From Coriaria nepalensis (taxonomy: Eukaryota; Streptophyta; Magnoliopsida; Cucurbitales; Coriariaceae): a stretch of 64,000 nucleotides of DNA. The stretch covers positions 1,906,501 through 1,970,500 of the forward strand of contig CP114481.1 of the NCBI GenBank assembly GCA_027186245.1, in the 5' to 3' direction. The notes under the pieces are model-generated. The model ran no database searches. It was not told the DNA's origin and saw nothing but the letters and a program-made list of their open reading frames with translations. Positions 47,785 to 58,675 of this stretch are shown here, piece after piece; position 1 is the first letter of the stretch; every line of letters begins with the position of its first letter. The position numbers and the translations under genes were made by a program.

Positions 47785-50700
47785 TGGTATTAGAGCAACA
47801 CGTGCTCTTTCTCCTTCTCTTCCACAATCATAAGTCCTTGTTCTTCATTTGCAAAAATAGTCAATCATAGGAGAGGTTGCTCCATGAACTGAATATATGA
47901 TTTCAGATCCAACTACACAAATTGATTTCAATCACCCCTATTACTTACATCCCTTCGATACCTCAGGATTGATCTTCGTCTCCCAACCTCTCACTGACTC
48001 CTAAATTTACAATCTATGGAGTCGTATAATGTTGATTTCACTTATAGCCAAGAACAAAGTAGGATTCATCACCTGATATTCCAAACAATCTACGACTTGT
48101 GATTTTTCAAATTTGATAAATCTTGTGCATGTCCAAACGACTTATCTGTATCCAAAAATTTTCCGAATGGAATGGTGAGGCTTGCCACTCATATAGGTTT
48201 AGTAACCCTTTGAGATGACTTTTGCTTCTCTTCTTCGTTCCTAACTTCCAGTTTCACCTTCTCTCAATTTCATAACTAACTACTGATAACAGTTATGTTG
48301 TTTCTTTTTTCCCTCATATTTTTTTTTTTTTATGAACTATCAATTGGGAACATAATGGGAATAGTAAGCAAAAGAATAACATGTGTTATCTTGAAACCAA
48401 TTTAGAAGCTCCCTCAAACACCTCACACATTTTTTCCAAATGTAGTATCTTTATCTCTTTAGACAATGCTTAGTATATGTCACCCAAAATACTACAAATA
48501 AAACTTCTATTAATGATATACAACTTTGGCATACTAGACTACGTCATTTTTCCTTTTCCAAATGACTCTTACTCCCATAATTTTATAAATATAAGCATGT
48601 CACCATTCCTAACTGTGAGATATGTTCCATAGCTAAATAAACATGATCTTCATTTTTATTATGCAATTATAATTACGTCTAAACCCTTCAAATTGTTACA
48701 CATGGACACTTGGGGGGCCTATAAAATTGACAACCATAATAATGCTAGGTATTTCCTTATAGTGGTTAATGATTTCTTAAGAGGAACTTGGATCTTTTTC
48801 ATGATAAATGGCATCTCTATTTCATATCTTACGAATCTTTCATGAAACATCCTACTCTTATTCCCCATAAAAAAATGGTTGTGCCGAGAGAAAACACCGT
48901 CATATATATCCTCAACATAACTAGAGCATTAAAATTCTATTTTTCCATCCCAAACAATCACCGGGAGACTTTATTTTAATAGCCATTTACCTGCTAAATC
49001 AAATCATATCTCCTCTCATCAATAACAAAACACTATATGAAATTCTACATAATAAACCACATTCTATCATCCATCTAAAAATGTTTGGCTATTGAGGCAT
49101 AGCTATTTGTGCTATGCCTCAATCCTCCATAACACAAAATAGTTTGCTACTCGTGCCATCCTATGTGTTTTTTTTAGGCTATACACATCAACAAAAAGGT
49201 TATAGACTTTTAACTTTTAGTGATCATCAATTTATGATTAGCAGAGATGTACATTTCATTCAAACAGTCTTCTATTCCGTTCTTCTATCTAACCATCATC
49301 CCAAGAAACCCCAACTCATCTCATTGGCTCATCTAGTGTTGATATATTTGATGATCCAATTACCTTCTCAGTCCAACACCCTACATAATCGGATCAACCT
49401 ACTTCTACTATCCATAATCCTATCAACCTTCCATTCAATAACATTGAAACCATAACTCCATCTTTACCAGTGATTCCTACTGGCCCTTCTGTCCCTTTAA
49501 AAAAATCCAATAGACAAACCCAATCTTCCATTTGGCTAAATGATTACAATTGCTACAATTCTTTTGCTTCACCAACATCATCATCATTTTCTTCAGGTAA
49601 TTGTTCCATAATGTATCATATTTCTAATCATTTATCATACTTCGATGTTTCTAATTCTTATAATTCTTTCAGGACTTCCATTTCCAATGACATTGAACCT
49701 CAAACATTCCAAGAGGCATCTAAGGATCTCATATGGAAATTAGCCATAAAACATGAAATACAAGCATTAGAATTAAACAAGACATGGACAATCATTGATT
49801 TTCCTGCACATAAGGTTCCCATTAGTTGTAAATGAGTCTACAAAATCAAATACAAGGTGGATGAATCAGTGGAGAGATGCAAAGCTCGTCTGGTAACCAA
49901 ACAGTATACTTAAAATGAGGGGTGGATTACCATGATTCATTCTCTCCCGTGTCCAAGCTTGTCACCGTCCAAGTAGTTATTTCATTGGTAGTTAGTCATA
50001 ACTGGCCTTTGTTTCAAATGGACGTCTATAATGCCATTCTTCAAGGTGATCTTGACAAAGAAATTTATATGCGTATTATTTCTGGTTTTGCTAGTCATGG
50101 GAAGCATCAAGTTTGCAAATTACAAAAATCCCTTCATTGATCGAACAATCTCAGCAGTGGAATACTAAGTTCACACTCTCAATTTTAGAAGCTGGCTTTT
50201 CTTAGTCACTGTCAGATTGCAACCTCTTCACCAGAGCTCATAATAGTCATACAACAAGACTTGTTGTAAATATGGATGACATTTAATCATAGGAAGCAAT
50301 GATGTTGCCATCACAGAGCTCAAACATTTTTTGCATTCTAAATTTCGTATAAAAGACCTAGATCATCTCCATTACTTTTTGGGCATTGATATGTTAGGTC
50401 GGCATCAGACATTTGCCTCAATCAAATAAAATATGCATTGGAGCCTCTCACATATACAAATCCTGCTAATTCAGAATCAACTTTAACCGCATGAAGCTCA
50501 ATATCAAACTATCATCTTCAGAGCAGACCTCTAAGTTGGATACTTTTCCTTCTAACGAATTTCCTATAGATCCTTAACCTTTTCAGCGGTTGACTAGAAT
50601 TCTCATTTACTTGATGGTGACTCGCCCATACATATTACGTATTATGTTCAAGTTTTGAGCCAATACATGTATGTTCATAAGGAATCTCACTTAGTTGCAG

Positions 50701-51270
50701 CTCATTGAGTTCTTAAGATACATCAAGACTTGCCCATGTCTTGGAATTTTCCTTTATGCCACTTCCCCTTTTATACCTTCAATCTCAATGTGACAATGAT
50801 TGGGCAGCTTGCCTAATGACCCGAAGGTCCACCACTAAGATCTGCATCGAATTTGGTTATTCTTTGATTTCATTGAGGTTCAAGAAGCAACAAGTTATCT
50901 CTTGATCATCCACTGAGGTAGGGTACAAATTAATGGCCACCGCCACATGCGAAATACTTTTGATCATCCAATTATTCAAGGACTTTGGCTCTTCCTTACA
51001 ACTCCCGGTTCAATTGCACTACGACAATAAATTTGCTCTTCGCATAGCCTCAAATGTAGTTTTCCTTAAACTTACAAAATATATAGAAATTGATTGTCAT
51101 GTTATCTGTGATCGAGTGCAAGATGAAACTCTCAGTTTATGTCATGTTTCTACTTTCGATTAGCCCGATGTCTTATTTACGAAGGCCCTTACTTTTTTTT
51201 GAACATTCTCATTTACTTTCAAAGCTTGGTGTCTTTCATCTCTTTAGGCACCAACTTAAGGGGAGGGAAT
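47785..51270 (+). mobile_element. decayed full-length Ty1/copia element, internal region
   Basis: In order on the + strand: gag N-terminus (HPYYLHPFDTSG...LVSQPLT-like, near 47930-48000); integrase remnants (VFFLGYTHQQKGYRLLTFS near 49160-49220, FMISRDVHF near 49235); reverse transcriptase (WPLFQMDVYNAILQGDLDKE near 50010-50070; an NMDDI remnant of the active site near 50263); RNase H (QLHYDNKFALRIA near 51010-51050); and a polypurine tract AAGGGGAGGGAAT (51258-51270). Many stops and shifts make it non-autonomous. It lies about 1 kb upstream of the ERD4 gene. Confidence 0.85.
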
Positions 51271-51454
51271 TGTTGAGAGTATACAATAGCTCTTCTACAT
51301 CGACAATATGCTTTTCAGATGATCAATCCAGCTCACCCAACTGATTTGATTATAATTGCTCGTATTTGTTATTTCATTATTTCGTATAGTTAGTCATATA
51401 TTTCTTTTTCACGTTTACGATTAGTTATGCGCTATATCTCAACACTTCAATCAC
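51271..51454 (+). mobile_element. 3' LTR of copia element, internally deleted
   Basis: It starts TGTTGAGAGTATACAATAG and ends CACTTCAATCA, matching both ends of the 258-bp 5' LTR, but lacks about 75 bp in the middle. Flanks ATTTC (47522-47526) and CTTTC (51455-51459) agree in 4 of 5 bases. Confidence 0.7.
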
Positions 51455-52357
51455 TTTCTCATGCATCCCTTTTAGCCAAAACTCTTTTCAAGTTAAGATT
51501 TTTATGAAATGTGAACTTGAATTAAATTTTTGTCTAAGTTTTAGATAAAAACTAAAGATTACTAGTAGAAATATGAAATAAAATTATTTAAGAAAATTAT
51601 TTTTGTAAGGACACATTTGATTTAATTTTTTTGGTGTGAATTTATTTTGTTGTTTCTTTTGAAAAATGAAAAATTATAAATGATTTTTGAACTCCCACTT
51701 GAATGAAAAAAAAAAAAAAAAATCATTTACTTTTCTACCCTTTACATCAAAATAAGTATTTTTAGTAGAAATCAATCTATAACCACTCTTACACGACATT
51801 TCTTATGTATTCTTAAATTTCATTGTGACCTTTGAGTAGTTTTTAAAATTTATTCTTTTACCTGAAATATTTTATGTATTTTTAAATTTCTTCTTCTATT
51901 TATTCCCGGGTGTAATTAAATAGACACAAAAGCATTACGATTTTCATTCATATTCTATTTCTATTTCCATTTTCTTTCTTGTTTTCTTAGAGAATGAAAC
52001 TAAACTATATTTTTGATTTCCGCCAGTTTTAGTACAGTTTTACCAAAACCAATAATTTGAACTTCCCTACATCAGAGTCCCGTTAAAATTTGACATAAAA
52101 GGAGGCAATTTTTTGTCTTTTTCCCCAACTGTAACAAAAAGGTTACGCACATCCTCTGTCTCTCTCCTCTCTTTTAAGTATCTCTCTCACTCTCTCTGCA
52201 TTTGAAGAATAATAATAAAAAGAAAACAAAAAGGCAAAGCAACCAAACCATCCCAGTAAATCGTCCCCGCCATGATAATTGAGAAAGATGATGATCCCCA
52301 CTCTTCTCACACCTAAAATACACGGCATAACTTTTTCTCCCCATGTCCCTTACCATT
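51455..52357. other. upstream region of ERD4
   Basis: AT-rich promoter region. A CT-rich stretch with TCTCTCTC runs at 52158-52200. No separate gene is seen. Confidence 0.5.
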
Positions 52358-52365
52358 TATAAATA
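52358..52365 (+). promoter_or_regulatory. candidate TATA box of ERD4
   Basis: TATAAATA, 161 bases before the ATG, which implies a leader of about 130 nt. The leader carries a GAG repeat (about 52476-52499). Confidence 0.6.
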
Positions 52366-52525
52366 GCACCCCAACCGATTTTTAGAACATAAAATAGATC
52401 CTTTAATATATAATATATAATACTTGCTTTGCTTTGCTCTTTTCCCAACGGTTACTTTTATCTTTCTGGAAAACTAGGAGGAGGAGGAGGAGGAGGAGAT
52501 TTGTTTTGATTAGTGGGAGACAGAT

Positions 52526-55500
52526 ATGGAGTTTTCGTCTTTCTTGACGTCCTTAGCGACGTCGTTCGTGATCTTCCTGGTTCTGATGATTCTCTTCGCT
52601 TGGTTATCCGCTAAGCCGGGAAACAGTGTGGTTTATTACCCAAACCGGATTTTGAGGGGTATGGATCCGTATGAAGGTGGGTTTAGGACCCGGAACCCGT
52701 TTACTTGGATCCATGAGGCATTATCTTCTTCCGAGAAGGATGTGATCTGCATGTCTGGTGTTGATACCGCTGTGTACTTCGTCTTCTTGGCCACAGGTTT
52801 GCTCTTCTCTCTTGCTCTGTTCTTTTGGGTCTTTTACCTTTTGTTTTCATTTTCTGTTTTATGGCATTGAAACTAATTTGGAATTGAAATTTTAGAATTC
52901 CTGTCTATGATTATTATTATTATTTTTTTTTCTTTCCTTTGCGAGTGTGGGCTAAAAAAGGGTTTGTTTTGTTGGTTACAGAAGAGTTTTGATTGGAACT
53001 CTAGTCCGTGCCTCTAAAACTTTGGTTGGTCTAAGTCCAGTTTGCACAGAAAACCTACATGCAAAGGAAAAAAAAATGAAAAAAAAAAGCTTTTCTATGC
53101 AGAAGTAGGGATTTTTTGATCTGTTTAAAAACTTATAATTAGAAATGTCATACTTATTTATGATAGTAACATTTGCTAGTTTTTAGTTCTTACCCACGAG
53201 CTTATTTATCATCCTCTGATTAAATATTTTTTTTCAGTGTTGGGAATCTTAATTTTGTCCGGCATTATCCTCCTGCCGGCTCTTCTGCCAGTTGCTGCAA
53301 CTGATAATGCGGTAGTCACAACAGCTCAAACCACAAGCAATGGAACGTTCAACGAGCTTGACAAGTTGTCCATGGGAAACATTACTGTAAGCTCTGTCAC
53401 CTTGCCATTTCCTTGAAATCCAACCGAGTTTATTGAGACTCTGTTAATTTGGTTCATCTTTTGAAGCTCTAGTTTGGAGATTGGAGTCTGGACCCACAAA
53501 ATTCCGGACCCTTAAATTTTGTTTTGATTTTGAATTTTTTGGGGGGTGACAATAGCCTTTACTCTTTGTATTTGGCTATTTTGAATACAGGCAAAGAGTA
53601 ATAGGTTATGGGCTTTCTTAGTGGCAACATACTGGGTCTCATTGGTCACGTATTTTCTGTTATGGAAAGCATATAAACATGTTTCTGGGCTTAGAGCTGA
53701 AGCATTAAGGTCACCTGAAGTAAAAGCGGAACAATTTGCAATTGTTGTGAGAGATATACCCTCACTGCCTGAAGGTCAAACTAGAAAGGAGCAGGTTGAT
53801 TCGTACTTTAAAGCTATTTATCCCGATTCATTTTACCGTTCAATGGTGGTGACAGACAACAAAGCAGTACGCTCTTGCTTTCTTCTTATCATTTTATGCT
53901 CAAATGTTGACTATAATTTGGTTTTCTCATAACTATGACTATTCTCTTTGATATCATTGTCATATTTGGAAATGGAGTTTTTCTGGTGACTACATATTTC
54001 GTTAAACTGGAGTTCGTGTAAATTTCATTTATGTTTGATTGTGCAGTAGTATGGATTTGTGTTTGGATGGAGCTTTGTGGGTCCAAATTGAATTTTAGAT
54101 CAACATAGCTGTTTCAAAATATTATATAAAGAGGAGACCCTTAGGGTCCAATAAGTGCACTCAAAATGCCGGTTCTTAGGCCCTCAAAACACCATTACAC
54201 CAATAAATACAATCATACAACTTTTCTAAAATGTTTTTTGACTTTTTTACCTTTTGTCTCACACTTAAAAAACTTTTAATCTTTCCACTTATCCCTTATA
54301 GGTAAACAAAATTTGGGAAGAGTTAGAAGGCTACAAGAAGAAGCTTGAGCGAGCCGAAGCAGTCTATGCATCTTCCAAAACTGAATCCAATGGGGTAGGA
54401 ACAAGACCCACAAACAAAACAGGCTTCCTTGGTCTGGTAGGGAAAAAGGTAGATAGCATAGAGTACTACAATGAAAAGATCAATGAACTAGTCTCAAAAC
54501 TAGAAGCTGAACAGAAGCTCACTCTTAGTGAGAACCAACAAGATGCAGCTCTAGTCTTTTTCACCAGCCGGGTCACTGCTGCCTCGGCTGCTCAGAGCCT
54601 TCATGCCCAGGTGGTCAACAAGTGGACAGTTGTAGATGCTCCTGAGCCACGTCAGCTTCTATGGGCCAATCTCAATATACCCTTCTTCCAGAGGCAAATA
54701 AGACAGTATGTTGTGTATATTATCGTGGCTCTAACCATTGTGTTTTATATGATCCCAATTGGGTTGATTTCGGCTTTTACTACATTGGAGAATTTGAGGA
54801 AGCTTTTGCCTTTCCTAAAGCCGATTGTGGATATAAAAGTAGTTACAACAGTGTTGGAAGCTTATCTCCCTCAGATTGCTCTTATTATCTTCTTAGCCTT
54901 GTTGCCCAAGTTACTACTGTTTTTATCAAAAGCAGAGGGGATTACTTCACAAGGCCATGCAGTTAGAGCTGCTTCTGGAAAGTATTTCTACTTCACCATT
55001 TTGAATGTTTTTATTGGAGTTACCATTGGTGGGACCTTGTTTAGTTCAATCAAGTCCATTGAGAAGGACCCAAACTCCATTGTTTCCTTATTGGCAAATA
55101 GTCTTCCTGGAAATGCAACTTTCTTTCTCACCCTTGTGGCTCTTAAGTAAGTTGGCTTGTCCTTTTCTTGCGTCTTCAAATAAGAGCTTCGTTTGGGTTT
55201 TTGATGATCTTTTTTTTTTTTTGGGTATGTGTTTGTGTCTGTGATGTGGGTGTTAGGTTCTTTGTTGGGTACGGCCTTGAACTATCAAGGATAATGCCTT
55301 TGATTATATACCATCTGAAGAGGAAGTTTCTTTGCAAAACCGAACGGGAGTTGAAAGATGCCTGGGCTCCTGGAGATATTGGGTATGGCACAAGAGTTCC
55401 AGGTGATATGTTGGTCCTCACAATTGTTCTCTGCTACTCTGTTATAGCACCTCTTATCATCCCATTTGGCGTCCTGTATTTCGGTATTGGATGGCTTGTT

Positions 55501-56416
55501 CTTCGAAATCAGGTATGGAGATCACTATTTTGCGTGATTTTTTTTTTCTTTTTTCTTTTTGTGCTAATTGTCTATCTGGTTAATAGTTAGTATTAGGCTA
55601 TTTCTAGGACAGCATTTGGGTTGGTTGAAATTGAAGTTTTCGTAAACCACAATTTAGATAAAATCCTATGGGTCCTAATTAAATTTTGTGGGTCCAAACT
55701 TAATTTTAGTTTTAAACTGGCATTTTAAATTCCTTCTGAATGTGCACATTTTTATGAGATAAATTAGATTTTGTTCGAATAGCTCTGGAGATGAATTAAG
55801 TTTTGTGTGTCCAAACTCAATTCCTAAATTGGAGCTTCAAATGCTAACTTAGTTAGACCTTAGTCTAATCTTTTTTGGACCAAAGTTGGACCCTAAGTTG
55901 GCAAACTAATTAAATGGTTGTTTAACTTGCCGTTTTATTGCCCATTTTTAAAATTGAGTTTCAGTCACTATACCAAGTTAACCAAGAGATCTTTTTAGAT
56001 GCTAATCTCAAGTATTATGTTCACATTCTGCTGTTATTATGTAACAGGCCCTCAAAGTTTACGTTCCGTCGTACGAAACCTACGGAAGGATGTGGCCCCA
56101 CATACACACCCGGATTATAGCCGCTCTCCAAGTCACTATGTTCGGTTACTTTGGTGTCAAGGAATTCATCTACGTTGCTTTCCTAATTCCGCTTCCGATA
56201 ATATCCTTGGTCTTTGCCTATATCTGTCAGAAAAAGTTCTACGGTGCATTCCGTTCAACAGCTCTTGAAGTTGCTTGCCGGGAATTGAAGGAGTCTCCAA
56301 ACATGGACCGGGTCTTTAGATCTTTTGTTCCCCCGAGCTTGAGTTCTGAAAAGATTGATGATGATCAGTTTGAAGATGTTGTGGCTCAGGTTTCGAGATC
56401 TTCATCTATTGTCTGA
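52526..56416 (+). CDS. ERD4: CSC1-like protein ERD4 (OSCA3-type, hyperosmolality/mechanosensitive channel family)
   Basis: Multi-pass membrane protein, early responsive to dehydration in Arabidopsis. OSCA/TMEM63 relatives are mechanically gated cation channels. Six exons with GT-AG introns join in frame: 52526-52796, 53238-53386, 53591-53866, 54302-55146, 55257-55512, 56048-56416, giving 721 residues (Arabidopsis about 724). Order: N-terminal membrane segment (about 5-27) with KPGNSVVYYPNRIL, two more segments before about 170 (WAFLVATYWVSLVTYFLLWK), a cytosolic domain about 185-345 (VNKIWEELEGYKKKL, FFTSRVTAASAAQSL), and the multi-helix RSN1_7TM/DUF221 pore region from about 365 (ALLPKLLLFLSKAEG, VPGDMLVLTIV). 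No stop or shift is seen. At residues 626/627 it lacks about three residues that I recall in relatives. Confidence 0.95.
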
Positions 56417-57471
56417 TAGACAGTCCCGTAATTCCGTGTGATCTGTTTCTTAGTTCTTTTTTCTGGAAATTGCCTTCCGTTTCATCTGTTGTGTGTGTAA
56501 ATTACTAGCTACCTTTAGGAGTTTTAGTTTTGTTGAAATATGAGGGTTTGATGGGGGGGAATTTGTTCAAAATCGAATGTAAATTATCAGTTCATTTGGT
56601 TGTTTAACAAAGTACTTGTAGTGTATGTTCATGCATGATGTACTAAATTTGGCCAAAAAAAAATTTGATGTACTTAAACAAATCACCAATCCGTATAATA
56701 AACCAAAGAGGAATTATACCTATGCCAAAAAATTATGATATTCTTCCCGCTTTAATTAAACGTCTCTATTTTGATCTATTTCTTAAAAGCAAAATAAAAC
56801 AAAGAAAAGAAGAATAAAATAAAAATAAAAATAAAATTTACTTCCAACAATCTACTCCTTGTTAACAATGCAACTTGTGAGCTAAACGATTCTTGCATTC
56901 CTTTCCCGAACAACTTATCTTCCATTCCTTGGTACTTTTTACATATCTAAGTACACTCTTAAGGTATAAACATTATGTCAGCCAAGATCATCAGCACTTT
57001 TGATGTATTCAAGAGCTCCTAACGAGAAAGCAAAGCCTTTGGATTGAGCAAGTACGATGGGGTCCCTAGTGACTGATTTTTTGAATTGAGAGATCTTATC
57101 ATGTTTGTTACCAATGGGAGAAATACACTAGTCGAAAAGAAATGTTGCTCCGGTAAATACAACCGCGGAGACAACCAAAGCGGAACACACAGGGACCAGC
57201 CATGAAGCCCCAAATTAAAATGACATCATGAAACCAGATTTGAACTCTTAACCAATAGATTAGTGTCATCCAGTCGAACTGATAAGAGTGAGTCAAATAC
57301 CATTAATTAACCTTGATAAGTTCCACAACTTTAAGCCTTGAAATATAACAGTGTAGGAGGGGATGGGTGGATTCTTTGTTGCTTTCATATGCAACGAGAT
57401 TTCTGGACGATAATTTGTAAACCGATTAAGGACCACATTTATTTTATCTAATTCTTTTTTACTTATTTTAT
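56417..57471. other. 3' flank of ERD4 and spacer
   Basis: 3' UTR then AT-rich sequence. At 57200-57260 the minus strand has a TATCAGTTCGACTGG...AGAGTTCAAATCTGG arrangement reminiscent of tRNA-type A and B boxes, but no clear SINE body or tail. Confidence 0.4.
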
Positions 57472-58273
57472 GGGCTAAAGAATAAAAACCCCTTACATTT
57501 TGAAAGGTGGGCTAAAAATACCATGGCCCTATAGACTTTGAAATGAGTAAAAAAGCCCTATATACTCTAAATATGTACTAAAAACCCCCCAATCATTAAC
57601 CTATTCCATTAGTCATTAACAGAATGCTGACATGGCCCACTAAATAAGTATGCCACATAAGCAAGAAAAATTAGTATTTTAATTTTGATATCTAAATTTT
57701 AATTAAATAAATTTTTCTTTGTTCATTATTTTTCATTCATTTTTGTCTTTAATTTCATCGACAACCGCCAGTAAATCGCCACCACCTAAAGCAGCCACCT
57801 TTCCCTACCATCATAGTTGACCACCTCTCTCTCTCTCCGTTGAGATCAAATCTAAGTTGCTTAACCAAGATCAAATTTGGGTTTGAGCTCCCCATATCCG
57901 AATTTGGGTTTGAGCTCAACACATAAGATATAGGTTTAATCTCCCAAGATCGCGATTTGGGTGGGGGAGAGAGAGAGGGTGGAGAGAGAGGTGCTGCCTG
58001 GCAGTGATCGCTTTAATGAATTAGGGGAGAAAAAAGTAATTAATCAAAAGTTCGGATAAAAAATGAAAATACTAAATTTTTTATAATCATTTTTCAATAT
58101 AGCTAACGTGACATACTTAGTCAGCATGCCATATCAATATTATGTTAGCTAAAAATATAATTTTGGATGTGAGGGGACATAATACAAAGTGTAGGGGTCT
58201 TTTTACTAGTTTGAAAATATAGGGGTCTTTAGCCCCTCTTATAAAATGCAGGGAGTTTTTTTGCTTTTAGCCC
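57472..58273. mobile_element. Mutator-type MITE with about 100-bp inverted ends
   Basis: The left end (GGGCTAAAG, ACATTTTG, GGGCTAAA, ACTTTGAAATGAGTAAAAA) matches the reverse complement of the right end (GGGCTAAAAG, GCATTTTA, GGGCTAAA, ATTTTCAAACTAGTAAAAA) over roughly 100 bp. Flanking 9-mers TTATTTTAT (57463-57471) and TTACTTTAT (58274-58282) differ at one base, the 9-bp target duplication of Mutator-like elements. The 800-bp body has no transposase ORF. Confidence 0.85.
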
Positions 58274-58344
58274 TTACTTTATTATCTAGGCTTTGCCCAT
58301 TTGCCCTCATCTAATTACTATTTATTCACTTAATTTTGAGGAGT

Positions 58345-58660
58345 AAAACCAAATCCTCATGAATCTCTTACCATTAGTTTCAGAAGCTTATGTTGTCGTG
58401 ACTCAGGATGAAAGCCAGAGACAAATTGGTTATAGATCACAACTAATTGATGTTGCCTCATTCCTAGCCAATTCATTCAAATCTTATTCCACCTCGAATT
58501 CAAATACTAAGCCAACTTTGGAATGTGATCATTGCACTTGAAAGGTCACAAAAAGGATCTCTGCTACAACATCATAGACAAAATCATTGGCTATCCTCAC
58601 CAATATCCAGTACAAGGAAAAATGGTCATTTTTCAAAACGAACCCTACAACAAATCTTAT
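58345..58660 (+). mobile_element. copia gag fragment with zinc knuckle
   Basis: The + strand reads NLLPLVSEAYVVVTQDESQR and TLECDHC then, after a one-base shift near 58541, LKGHKKDLCYNIIDKIIGYP. This is the gag end of a Ty1/copia element, with the CX2CX4HX4C knuckle split over two frames. It is joined directly to the truncated gypsy element at about 58675. Confidence 0.75.
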
Positions 58661-58675
58661 CTAAGCCAACTCAGC

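Noticed and set aside
55168..55590. 140-codon ORF overlapping ERD4 exon 5
   Set aside because: It is exon 5 plus translated intron on both sides. The spliced model reads through with conserved sequence.
57190..57300. Possible tRNA-derived SINE on the minus strand
   Set aside because: Sequences resembling A and B boxes are present, but the B box departs from consensus and no SINE body, tail or target duplication could be defined.
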